A stretch of DNA of 12,385 nucleotides, from NCBI GenBank assembly GCA_947178015.1, contig CAMWWW010000034.1:1-12385 (forward strand), given 5' to 3'. Both the position numbers and the translations under genes were made by a program. Shown here one piece after another: positions 1 through 6,618 of this stretch. Within the stretch, counting starts at the first letter, position 1; every line of letters starts with the position of its first letter. Below the pieces are notes generated by a model. The model saw nothing but the letters and a program-made list of their open reading frames with translations. It did not search any database and was not told the DNA's origin. Source of the DNA: an uncultured Clostridia bacterium (GTDB lineage Bacteria > Bacillota > Clostridia > Lachnospirales > Lachnospiraceae).

Positions 1-729
1 CTTCTGAATAAGATCATGCAGGACCCGGAGTTTCCGGATATAGATGAGCTTGTCATTGGCAGTTGGGGAGATGCTTGGGAAGATAGCTCGCAGGAGTTAA
101 TTGATGGGATTATAAAAAATGCAGAGAAGTTTTCCCATATTGAAAGTTTGTTTATTGGGGATATGAATTATGAGGAATGTGAAGTATCGTGGATTATTCA
201 GGGAGATTACAGCAAGCTTTGGGATGCTATGCCGCAGCTTAAGGAATTTACCGTTAAAGGAAGCACGGATCTGGTGCTTGGAGAGATTAGCCACGAGAAT
301 TTGGAATCACTGACTGTTATTTGCGGCGGTCTTCCCGTGTCCGTGATAGAATCTATACAAAAGGCAAAGCTTCCGAAGCTGAAAAAGCTGATGCTCTATA
401 TTGGAAGTGAGGAATATGGATTTGACGGGGATGCAGATACCATTAAGAATTTGCTTGCCCAATCCGATTTTCCAGAACTTACGTATCTTGGCATTACGGA
501 CAGTGAGATTCAAGATGATGTGGTGGAGGCTGTGCTTGACTGTAAATATATGGGGCAGATAAGTACGCTGGATCTTTCTATGGGAACCTTGACAGATAAG
601 GGCGGCAGATTGCTTTTGGAAAAAATTCCCGCGTGGAAAAATATTAAAATGTTGGATTTGCACTATCATTACTTGTCCGATGAATTGGCAGAGAAGCTGA
701 AAGCGCTTCCGATTGAGGTGGACGTCTGA
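1..729 (+). CDS. STM4015 family leucine-rich-repeat protein (5' partial)
   Basis: The frame is open from base 1, so the true start lies upstream; the first ATG inside the window (16) is probably internal because the reading frame before it (L-L-N-K-I) is coding-like. Counting from that ATG, 237 residues are visible and show degenerate leucine-rich repeats of the type LxxLxI: IDELVI (9-14), IESLFI (42-47), LKEFTV (75-80), LESLTV (96-101), LKKLML (122-127), LTYLGI (155-160), ISTLDL (182-187) and IKMLDL (210-215). There is no signal peptide in the visible part. The repeats and the position directly before ATP-grasp, hydrolase and two radical SAM genes point to the STM4015 family. LRR proteins usually bind other proteins or peptides, so it may be a scaffold, recognition partner or modified substrate of the neighbouring enzymes; that is inference. 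The gene stops at 727-729, but coding-like sequence continues in frame (see 730-798), so it may be truncated by mutation. Confidence 0.75.
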   Translation, partial: LLNKIMQDPEFPDIDELVIGSWGDAWEDSSQELIDGIIKNAEKFSHIESLFIGDMNYEECEVSWIIQGDYSKLWDAMPQLKEFTVKGSTDLVLGEISHENLESLTVICGGLPVSVIESIQKAKLPKLKKLMLYIGSEEYGFDGDADTIKNLLAQSDFPELTYLGITDSEIQDDVVEAVLDCKYMGQISTLDLSMGTLTDKGGRLLLEKIPAWKNIKMLDLHYHYLSDELAEKLKALPIEVDV

Positions 730-798
730 GATGGCATTGGACCGGGTGAGGAGTATGACTAGTATAATGATTTCTTTATCGCCTTGCTGACAGAATGA
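730..798 (+). other. In-frame coding-like tail of the LRR gene, interrupted by two stops
   Basis: Reading past the TGA at 727-729 in the same frame gives D-G-I-G-P-G-E-E-Y-D, then TAG (760-762), then Y-N-D-F-F-I-A-L-L-T-E, then TGA at 796-798. That last TGA overlaps the ATG of the next gene at 795-797 as ATGA. An ATGA junction in the right frame, in a cassette where other genes also overlap, suggests the ancestral LRR gene ended at 798 and that two nonsense changes have cut its tail. No ribosome-binding site precedes 795, which fits loss of an older translational coupling. Alternatives are a chance open frame or sequencing error. Confidence 0.45.
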
Positions 799-1832
799 GA
801 CAGGCGGTATTGCTGGGAGCTCCTGATACAAAGAGAACCATTTTTCTAAAAAAGGCGGCAGAAAAGGAAGGATTGTCCTTTGTTTTGGCGGATTGGAAGG
901 AGTGGAGAGAGGAGCTTGACAGGTTTTCTGGAAGAAAGCTGTTTGTGAAGATCGATCCTCCTCTCTGGACAAGTTGTTTTCTTGGAGAGCTTGATGATTT
1001 GACAGACCGTTATCGGGACAAGCTTATGGCGCTTACTAATATGGCACAGGAGCATGAGATAGAATTTTTTAATGCTCCTGCGGCGATAGCAGAGTTGCTT
1101 GATAAGAGAGCGTGTAAGGCGAGACTTCGGAAAGCAGGCCTTTCTGTGACGGAGCCTCTGACAGAGACAGATTTTGCCAAGAGAGATAAAATTACGGTAG
1201 AGCAGCTTTTGGAGCAAATGAAGAAAAGAAAGGTTTATCAGGTTTTTATTAAGCCGGTGAATGGCTCTGGGGCTGCCGGCGTGTCCGCCTTGCGCATACA
1301 GCCACGTACCGGGGATATGGTGCTTTATACCTGTGCATTGATCCATGGCGATTTTGAGCTTGCCAATACAAAGCGGCTTCGACGTTTTTCGGAACAGAAA
1401 GAGGTTCTTTCTTTGCTAAAGCGTCTGCTTGAGGTGGATTGTATTGTGGAGCGGTGGTATGCAAAGGAAGAATATCAGGGGTATTCTTATGACTTAAGAG
1501 CGGTGTTTCAGGAAGGAAGGCTAGATTTTTTATTGGGAAGGCTGTCGAAAGGTCCTGTGACGAATCTGCATTTAAATAATCATCCGGTTGCACTTGCAGA
1601 GCTGGGGCTTTCTGAAAAGAAGATAGAGGAGATAGCATGGCTTTGCCGGAAATGTATGGAGTGTTATCCGGGGCTTCGAAGCGCTGGTATTGATATTTTG
1701 CTGGAAAAAGGCAGTTTCGTTCCTAGAGTGATTGAGATGAATTCTCAGGGGGATCTGATCTATCAGGATATTTATCATGAAAATTGTATTTACCGTCATC
1801 AGGCGAGAATTATAAAGACATGCTGTCTGTGA
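795..1832 (+). CDS. STM4014 family ATP-grasp-like protein
   Basis: This 345-residue protein has ATP-grasp features. An N-terminal pre-ATP-grasp region (about 1-100) is followed by a nucleotide-binding strand and glycine-rich loop, VFIKPVNGSGAAGVSAL (150-166). Then come an acidic strand VERWY (218-222), a basic strand YDLRAVFQEG (232-241) leading to GRLSKGPVTNLHLNN (248-262), and the metal-binding end GIDILLE (298-304) with EMNSQGD (314-320), whose acidic and Asn residues fit magnesium ligands. ATP-grasp enzymes typically join a carboxylate to an amine or thiol through an acyl-phosphate; the substrate here is unknown. ATG 795 is the first in-frame start and is preceded by stops, with no Shine-Dalgarno, so translation probably relies on ribosomes finishing the upstream frame. 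No signal peptide or membrane segment is visible. Placement between an LRR gene and a hydrolase/radical SAM trio assigns it to the STM4014 family. Confidence 0.78.
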   Translation: MRQAVLLGAPDTKRTIFLKKAAEKEGLSFVLADWKEWREELDRFSGRKLFVKIDPPLWTSCFLGELDDLTDRYRDKLMALTNMAQEHEIEFFNAPAAIAELLDKRACKARLRKAGLSVTEPLTETDFAKRDKITVEQLLEQMKKRKVYQVFIKPVNGSGAAGVSALRIQPRTGDMVLYTCALIHGDFELANTKRLRRFSEQKEVLSLLKRLLEVDCIVERWYAKEEYQGYSYDLRAVFQEGRLDFLLGRLSKGPVTNLHLNNHPVALAELGLSEKKIEEIAWLCRKCMECYPGLRSAGIDILLEKGSFVPRVIEMNSQGDLIYQDIYHENCIYRHQARIIKTCCL

Positions 1833-1865
1833 TTTTTGCAGTTCAGTTTTGTAAGGTACATAGTT

Positions 1866-1871
1866 AGGAGG
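1866..1871 (+). promoter_or_regulatory. Ribosome-binding site deciding the start of the STM4013-family gene
   Basis: A perfect AGGAGG lies six bases before ATG 1878. The same frame is open from an ATG at 1836 and has another ATG at 1968, but neither has a comparable site, so 1878 is the preferred start. Confidence 0.8.
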
Positions 1872-1877
1872 AAGTAT

Positions 1878-2813
1878 ATGAGTGAAGAGGGAATAAGATC
1901 TGCGGCACAGGAGGTGCCTGTGCGATTGTTTGCAGCTTCCCGGACGAACAAGAAGCCTTCTGTGGATATGACGCAGGTGGTGGGCAGAAAAGACATTCTT
2001 TTTATCTGCCTTGATACGCTGCGCTATGATGTGGCGGTCGAGGAGGAAGCAGCCGGACGCACGCCGGTGCTAAATCAGTATGGAAGATGGAAAAAATGCC
2101 AAGCTCCGGGAAATTTTACCTATCCATCTCATCATGCTATGTTTGCAGGTTTTTTGCCATGTGAATTTGATGCGAAAAATGTGGCGGATCGGGAGATGCT
2201 CTTTTTTCCTAAATCGATTGGGCTTGGAAAAAAAGCGCCGGAAGGAGCCTTTGCATTTTCTGGAAGCACCATTATGGAGGGACTGGAAAAGGAAGGATAT
2301 GATACATGGTGTGTGGGCGGTGTGGCGTTTTTTGATAAACGATCGGATCTAGGAAAGGTATTTCCGGAATATTTCCAGAGGAGCTTTTGGAGTCCATCTT
2401 TTGGTTGTCCGGTAAAGGATAGTACGAAAAATCAAGTTGATTTTATATTAAAAAAAATAGCAGACGCTGACCGAGAGAAACCTATTTTTCTGTATATCAA
2501 TGTCGATGCCATCCATTACCCGAATTATTTTTATCAGGAGGGTGCTTCTGGCGATAGTTTGTTAAGCCATGCGGCGGCGCTGCGGTATGTGGATCAGGAG
2601 CTGGGAAGACTATTTGAGGGCTGGAAGGAGCAGAGGGAAGATGCTTTTGTGATATGCTGCTCCGATCATGGCACCTGTTATGGGGAAGATGAATGTCAAT
2701 TCCATGGCATAAATCATCCAGTGGTCAACACCATTCCATATAAGCACTTTTTTATAATAAACAAGGAAAAAACGCTGGCTTCTGAAGATGGTGAGGGATA
2801 TGAATCCATATAG
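1878..2813 (+). CDS. STM4013/SEN3800 family hydrolase (sulfatase / alkaline-phosphatase superfamily)
   Basis: The 311-residue product carries the landmarks of the alkaline-phosphatase/sulfatase superfamily of metal-dependent phospho- and sulfo-hydrolases and transferases. ILFICLDTLRYD (40-51) supplies the first metal Asp (46 and nearby). GNFTYPSHHAMFAG (78-91) holds the likely nucleophile (Thr81 or Ser84). VDAIHYPNY (209-217) gives a D-x-x-H metal pair, and CSDHGTCYGED (261-271) gives Asp263 and His264; HGINHPVVNTIPY (276-288) gives the last histidine region. The classic sulfatase C-x-P-x-R formylglycine motif is not visible, so a phosphatase, phosphodiesterase or phosphomutase-like reaction is as likely as sulfate removal. 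There is no signal peptide, so it acts in the cytoplasm. About 30 poorly conserved-looking residues precede the fold. It starts 45 bases after the ATP-grasp gene and its 3' end overlaps the next gene by 14 bases. Confidence 0.8.
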   Translation: MSEEGIRSAAQEVPVRLFAASRTNKKPSVDMTQVVGRKDILFICLDTLRYDVAVEEEAAGRTPVLNQYGRWKKCQAPGNFTYPSHHAMFAGFLPCEFDAKNVADREMLFFPKSIGLGKKAPEGAFAFSGSTIMEGLEKEGYDTWCVGGVAFFDKRSDLGKVFPEYFQRSFWSPSFGCPVKDSTKNQVDFILKKIADADREKPIFLYINVDAIHYPNYFYQEGASGDSLLSHAAALRYVDQELGRLFEGWKEQREDAFVICCSDHGTCYGEDECQFHGINHPVVNTIPYKHFFIINKEKTLASEDGEGYESI

Positions 2814-4122
2814 GCAATATATGTACAGTTATCCACATAAAACGGCGTATCGTCCTCTTAGCGGGGAAATGCTCTCGACGTATGCGCCGCTTCTAAAAGG
2901 GGAAGGGCATAGCTTGTATCTCCATATTCCTTTCTGTCAGACAAAGTGTGGGTATTGTAATTTATTTTCTGTCACCGGGCAGACAGGGGAAGAAGTGGAT
3001 TCGTATCTTGCTGCGGTGGAGCGTCAGAGCAAGCAGTATCAGGAGGTTTTGGCGCCGTATCAGACCGTCTTTTCCTCGCTTGATCTTGGCGGAGGCACGC
3101 CGCTTCTTTTGACGGAAAAGCAACTTGAGAGGATGTTTGGCAGCTTGAGGGAGCATTTTCGGTTTCGCGCGGATCGGAAAATCGGCGTGGAGACCGCTCC
3201 AAACCAGACGACAAAGGAAAAGCTTGCTATTTTAAAACAGGCAGGTATCTCAAGGATCAGCATGGGGATACAGAGCTTTTCGGATACAGAGCTTGGAGCA
3301 CTGAGAAGGCAGCATAATGCAAGACAGGCGAGAGAAGCATTGTCTCTAATTCAGTCCTTTGCTTTTTCCTGCGTTAATGTGGATTTTATTTATGGAATTC
3401 CGGGGCAGACGAAGGACAGTCTGCTTTCCTCCTTAAAGGAGGCAATGCGCTATGAACCAGATGAAATATTTATTTATCCATTGTACGTAAAGCATGGGGC
3501 GGGGCTGGAACGCGAGGGAGTGGTGCCGGAGCCAAAGGAGGCTCTTGAGCAATATCGGGCGGCGCGAGATGCGCTGAGAGAAGGCGGATTTCGGCAGGAT
3601 TCTATGCGGAGATTTGTGAGAGGGAGCAAGGAAAGAGCATTTTCGGAATGTGGCTTTGGCACCTCATTGGCTTTGGGCTGCGGCGGAAGGAGCTATCTTG
3701 GCAGGCTTCATTTTTGCAGTCCTTATGCCATCACGAAAAAGGAATGTCTGCTGCGGCTTGATGAATATAAGAAGACAGAGGATTTTACAAGGATTGCGCA
3801 TGGGATTTTGTTGTCGGAGGAGGAGCTTAAGAGGCGTTATGTGATAAGGCATCTTTTTATTCGTCCCGGCTTAAAGCAGACGCGCTATCAGGAGATCTTT
3901 GGCGGCCAAGTGATGGAAGAGTTTCCGCTGTTATATAAATGGGAAGAGAGCGGATATCTTGAGCGAGGAGAATATCTTTTTCTGACGGACAGTGGACTGG
4001 AGCTTTCTGACTATCTTGGACCGCAGTTAATCTCACCAGAAATACGGAAGGAGATGGCGGAATGGGAGGCGTTTTATGGAAAAGCACATGATTCTGTACC
4101 GCGGCAGCCTGAAAAGCTGTAA
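2800..4122 (+). CDS. STM4012 family radical SAM protein (HemN/HemW-like)
   Basis: This 440-residue protein has the iron-sulfur motif CQTKCGYC (Cys46, Cys50, Cys53), preceded by LYLHIPFC as in the coproporphyrinogen dehydrogenase/HemW group. LGGGTP (96-101) fits the SAM-binding glycine motif. GIQSF (156-160) and VDFIYGIPGQT (194-204) are further HemN-group hallmarks, and the C-terminus (about 335-425) resembles a HemN C-terminal domain. The family is expected to cleave SAM and start radical chemistry on a still unknown substrate; heme chemistry is unlikely given the neighbours. ATG 2800 (M-N-P-Y) is chosen over ATG 2788 because a purine-rich GGTGAGGG sits just before it. The start lies 14 bases inside the hydrolase gene and the end overlaps the next gene by 47 bases, so the three are translated as a coupled unit. 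Confidence 0.85.
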   Translation: MNPYRQYMYSYPHKTAYRPLSGEMLSTYAPLLKGEGHSLYLHIPFCQTKCGYCNLFSVTGQTGEEVDSYLAAVERQSKQYQEVLAPYQTVFSSLDLGGGTPLLLTEKQLERMFGSLREHFRFRADRKIGVETAPNQTTKEKLAILKQAGISRISMGIQSFSDTELGALRRQHNARQAREALSLIQSFAFSCVNVDFIYGIPGQTKDSLLSSLKEAMRYEPDEIFIYPLYVKHGAGLEREGVVPEPKEALEQYRAARDALREGGFRQDSMRRFVRGSKERAFSECGFGTSLALGCGGRSYLGRLHFCSPYAITKKECLLRLDEYKKTEDFTRIAHGILLSEEELKRRYVIRHLFIRPGLKQTRYQEIFGGQVMEEFPLLYKWEESGYLERGEYLFLTDSGLELSDYLGPQLISPEIRKEMAEWEAFYGKAHDSVPRQPEKL

Positions 4123-4972
4123 TTACCACTGCTCCTACTGCCCGTTTTCCAAGCACCCAATGTCTAAAAGAGAGCTTTCGAGAGACCGGGAGCAGTGGGA
4201 GTCTTTTGTGAAAAGCTATCAGGAAAGAGCGGTGTCCATGCGGCTTGGTGCGCTGATGATAGTTCCTTATGGAGAGGCAATGATACATCTGTGGTATCCT
4301 GAGGGGATGGCACGGATAAGTGGTCTATCTGAGACAGATGCCGTAGGAGCACAGACAAATCTGAGCTTTTCTGTCAAGGAGTTTCTTTCTTGTTATCAGC
4401 AGGCGGGAGGAGAGAAGCAGAAATTAAGGCTCTGGGCAACCTTTCACCCGGAGATGACGGATGTGGAGGAATTTGCAGAAAAATGCAGAGAGTTTAGAAA
4501 GGCGGGAATTCAAATCTGTGCGGGAGGCGTTGGAGTACCGGAGAATCTGGATGTCCTAGAGCAATTAAGACGAAAGCTGCCAAAGGATATGTATCTTTGG
4601 ATCAATAAAATGGATGGTTTGCGGCGTTCGTACACAAAGGAAGAAAAAGAAGCATTTTTACGTATAGATCCATATTTTCAAGAAGAGCTTGCACTGGTTC
4701 CCGCCGATGTTTCTATGTGTCAAGGGCGTCTTTTTGTGGAGGGCGACGGAAGGCTGCGCACTTGCAACATAGGCTTGGTTTTAGACAAGCGCTGGGAAGA
4801 GCTTGGCAGAGAAATGGACGGCGCTAGGCGGACAGAGAGTTTTCCAGAACCCAGATGTAGCAGAAAACAGTGCACCTGTTATCTGGCATATGCAGGGAGA
4901 AAAGATTTTAAAGAAAAGGGGCTGTTTGGCGCATACCCTCTATTTCGGATACCAGAAAAAAATTTGACATAG
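4076..4972 (+). CDS. STM4011 family radical SAM protein with C-terminal cysteine cluster
   Basis: The product has 298 residues. CNYHCSYC (Cys15, Cys19, Cys22) is a canonical CxxxCxxC site for the SAM-cleaving 4Fe-4S cluster, almost at the N-terminus. A second group of cysteines at the C-terminus (Cys215, Cys230, Cys261, Cys266, Cys268, including CSRKQCTC) could bind one auxiliary iron-sulfur cluster, as in SPASM/twitch-type radical SAM proteins that act on peptides or proteins. The length is short for a full SPASM enzyme. ATG 4076 has GGGAGG six bases upstream (4064-4069) and lies 47 bases inside the preceding radical SAM gene. It is the last gene of the cassette; the next element downstream is the serS promoter and no clear dedicated terminator separates them. 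The family name is by resemblance and context; the reaction is unknown. Confidence 0.82.
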   Translation: MEKHMILYRGSLKSCNYHCSYCPFSKHPMSKRELSRDREQWESFVKSYQERAVSMRLGALMIVPYGEAMIHLWYPEGMARISGLSETDAVGAQTNLSFSVKEFLSCYQQAGGEKQKLRLWATFHPEMTDVEEFAEKCREFRKAGIQICAGGVGVPENLDVLEQLRRKLPKDMYLWINKMDGLRRSYTKEEKEAFLRIDPYFQEELALVPADVSMCQGRLFVEGDGRLRTCNIGLVLDKRWEELGREMDGARRTESFPEPRCSRKQCTCYLAYAGRKDFKEKGLFGAYPLFRIPEKNLT

Positions 4973-5010
4973 GCGGATCGATCCGATGTTTTATTTTCAA
5001 AGAAAACCCC

Positions 5011-5039
5011 TTGCAAATCCGATATGTTTGGTATATAAT
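5011..5039 (+). promoter_or_regulatory. Sigma-A promoter of the serS unit
   Basis: A -35 TTGCAA (5011-5016) and a perfect -10 TATAAT (5034-5039) are separated by exactly 17 bases. Transcription would start around 5046, just before the T-box leader, which supports the call. Confidence 0.85.
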
Positions 5040-5045
5040 ACAAAA

Positions 5046-5263
5046 AAATACACGATGATGAAAGCTACGATTCCTTATTCTTTTCAGAGAGCCTGCGGCT
5101 GGTGTGAGCGGGCAAGAGGCAGAATCTTTCCACTTTCGGAGTGACCGAGGAAACTCGGAGGGTGGTAGTCTTTATTCTACTGATGAGAGGTCGGCGTATG
5201 CCGGCAATTTGGGTGGCAACGCGGAGAACCTTCCGTCCCATATATGGGATGGAGGGATTTTTT
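5046..5263 (+). promoter_or_regulatory. T-box leader, serine-responsive, controlling serS
   Basis: The leader between promoter and serS has the parts of a T-box riboswitch, which reads uncharged tRNA and lets transcription continue. Stem I apical elements appear around 5084-5108 (AGAGAGCC and CGGCTGGTGTGAGC). The linker hairpin CCGAG-GAAA-CTCGG lies near 5144-5157. The T-box sequence GGGTGGCAACGCGG is at 5211-5224, followed by a terminator. The acceptor-pairing bulge reads TGGC (5214-5217), which matches a GCCA tRNA end, as expected for tRNA-Ser with discriminator G. Candidate specifier codons are TCT (5125-5127) or TCC (5129-5131, followed by A), both serine; I cannot settle which by eye. 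Low charged tRNA-Ser should raise expression of serS and the gene behind it. Confidence 0.92.
5229..5263 (+). terminator. T-box attenuator terminator
   Basis: An 11-pair stem (5229-5239 with 5246-5256, two G-U pairs) has loop ATATAT and is followed by ATTTTTT. It begins a few bases after the T-box sequence, so formation of the antiterminator would compete with it. It ends about 55 bases before the serS start. Confidence 0.9.
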
Positions 5264-5318
5264 ATGCGCAGGGCTGCATAAGGAAATAAGCTGTGTAAAG
5301 AAAAGGAGGAAAATGGAT

Positions 5319-6596
5319 ATGTTAGATCTGAAATTTGTAAGAGAAAATCCAGAGATAGTAAAGCAAAATATCAGAAATAAGTTTCAGGACAGCAAGCTGC
5401 CGCTTGTGGATGAGGTGATCGCGCTGGATGTAAAGAGCCGTGAGACAAAACAGGAGGCAGACCAGCTTCGTGCAGATAGAAATAAGATTTCTAAGCAGAT
5501 CGGCGGTTTGATGGCGCAGGGAAAGAAGGACGAGGCGGAGCAGATGAAGGCGCAGGTGACAAAGGATTCGGAGCGCCTTGCGGCTCTGGAAGCACAGGAG
5601 ACAGAGCTTCAGGAAAAGATTAAAAAGATTATGATGACCATCCCAAATATCATTGATTCCAGTGTACCGATCGGCAGGGATGACAGTGAAAATGTGGAGG
5701 TACAGAAATATGGAGAGCCGTCGGTGCCCGATTTTGAGATACCGTATCACACAGAGATAATGGAGCGGTTTCGTGGCATCGATCTGGACAGTGCGAGAAG
5801 AGTTGCCGGGAATGGTTTTTATTATCTGATGGGAGACATCGCTAGGCTTCATTCGGCAGTGATTTCCTATGCGAGAGATTTTATGATTGATAGGGGATTT
5901 ACCTATTGTGTGCCGCCTTTTATGATCCGCAGCGATGTAGTGACAGGAGTGATGAGCTTTGCGGAGATGGATGCCATGATGTACAAGATAGAGGGAGAGG
6001 ATCTATATCTGATCGGTACGAGTGAGCACTCTATGATAGGAAAGTTTATCGATACCATTATCCCAGAGGAAACACTTCCACAGACTCTTACCAGCTATTC
6101 GCCATGTTTCCGCAAGGAAAAGGGGGCACATGGACTTGAGGAGAGAGGGGTATACCGCATCCATCAGTTTGAAAAGCAGGAAATGATCGTGGTGTGCAAG
6201 CCAAAAGACAGCATGATGTGGTTTGACAAGCTATGGCAGAATACAGTAGATCTGTTCCGCTCCCTAGATATTCCAGTGCGCACATTGGAGTGCTGTTCAG
6301 GAGATCTGGCGGATCTAAAGGTGAAATCCATTGATGTGGAAGCATGGTCGCCGCGTCAGAAAAAATACTTTGAGGTCGGAAGCTGTTCTAATCTGGGCGA
6401 TGCACAAGCAAGGCGCTTAAAGATTCGCGTGGTGGGCGAAGATGGGAAATACTTCGCTCATACACTGAATAATACCGTGGTTGCTCCGCCGCGTATGTTA
6501 ATAGCATTTCTGGAGAATAATCTAAATAAAGATGGTAGTGTAAGAATTCCAGAAGCACTTAGACCATATATGGGCGGAATGTCAGTAATAAAATAA
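5319..6596 (+). CDS. serS: Seryl-tRNA synthetase
   Basis: The 425-residue enzyme charges tRNA-Ser with serine using ATP, in the cytoplasm. The start MLDLKFVRENPE is the standard SerRS beginning. A helical hairpin arm that grips the tRNA spans about 27-105. The class II core follows, with motif 2 around FRKEKGAHG...GVYRIHQFEKQE (264-288) and motif 3 NNTVVAPPRMLIAFLEN (384-400). ATG 5319 has AGGAGG nine bases upstream (5304-5309); ATG 5313, two codons earlier in the same frame, is only three bases from it. The serine-site segment reads LIGTSEHSMIG (231-241) where many bacterial enzymes have a TAEVP-type sequence; the T-x-E core is kept, so the enzyme should be functional. It is controlled by the T-box leader and is followed after 22 bases by a membrane-protein gene. 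Confidence 0.97.
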   Translation: MLDLKFVRENPEIVKQNIRNKFQDSKLPLVDEVIALDVKSRETKQEADQLRADRNKISKQIGGLMAQGKKDEAEQMKAQVTKDSERLAALEAQETELQEKIKKIMMTIPNIIDSSVPIGRDDSENVEVQKYGEPSVPDFEIPYHTEIMERFRGIDLDSARRVAGNGFYYLMGDIARLHSAVISYARDFMIDRGFTYCVPPFMIRSDVVTGVMSFAEMDAMMYKIEGEDLYLIGTSEHSMIGKFIDTIIPEETLPQTLTSYSPCFRKEKGAHGLEERGVYRIHQFEKQEMIVVCKPKDSMMWFDKLWQNTVDLFRSLDIPVRTLECCSGDLADLKVKSIDVEAWSPRQKKYFEVGSCSNLGDAQARRLKIRVVGEDGKYFAHTLNNTVVAPPRMLIAFLENNLNKDGSVRIPEALRPYMGGMSVIK

Positions 6597-6618
6597 AGAG
6601 GCAGGATGGGAGGATGTC

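Noticed and set aside
307..972. Long minus-strand open frame of 221 codons across the LRR and ATP-grasp genes
   Set aside because: It is antisense to two recognisable genes, has composition typical of a reverse shadow, and shows no domain or good ribosome-binding site.
4974..4985. Palindrome CGGATCGATCCG just after the last cassette gene as a terminator
   Set aside because: The stem is only four pairs once a loop is allowed and no proper T-run follows; too weak to call.
5104..5289. Open frame of 61 codons upstream of serS
   Set aside because: It lies over the T-box leader and terminator, has no ribosome-binding site and no family-like sequence; the RNA elements explain the region.
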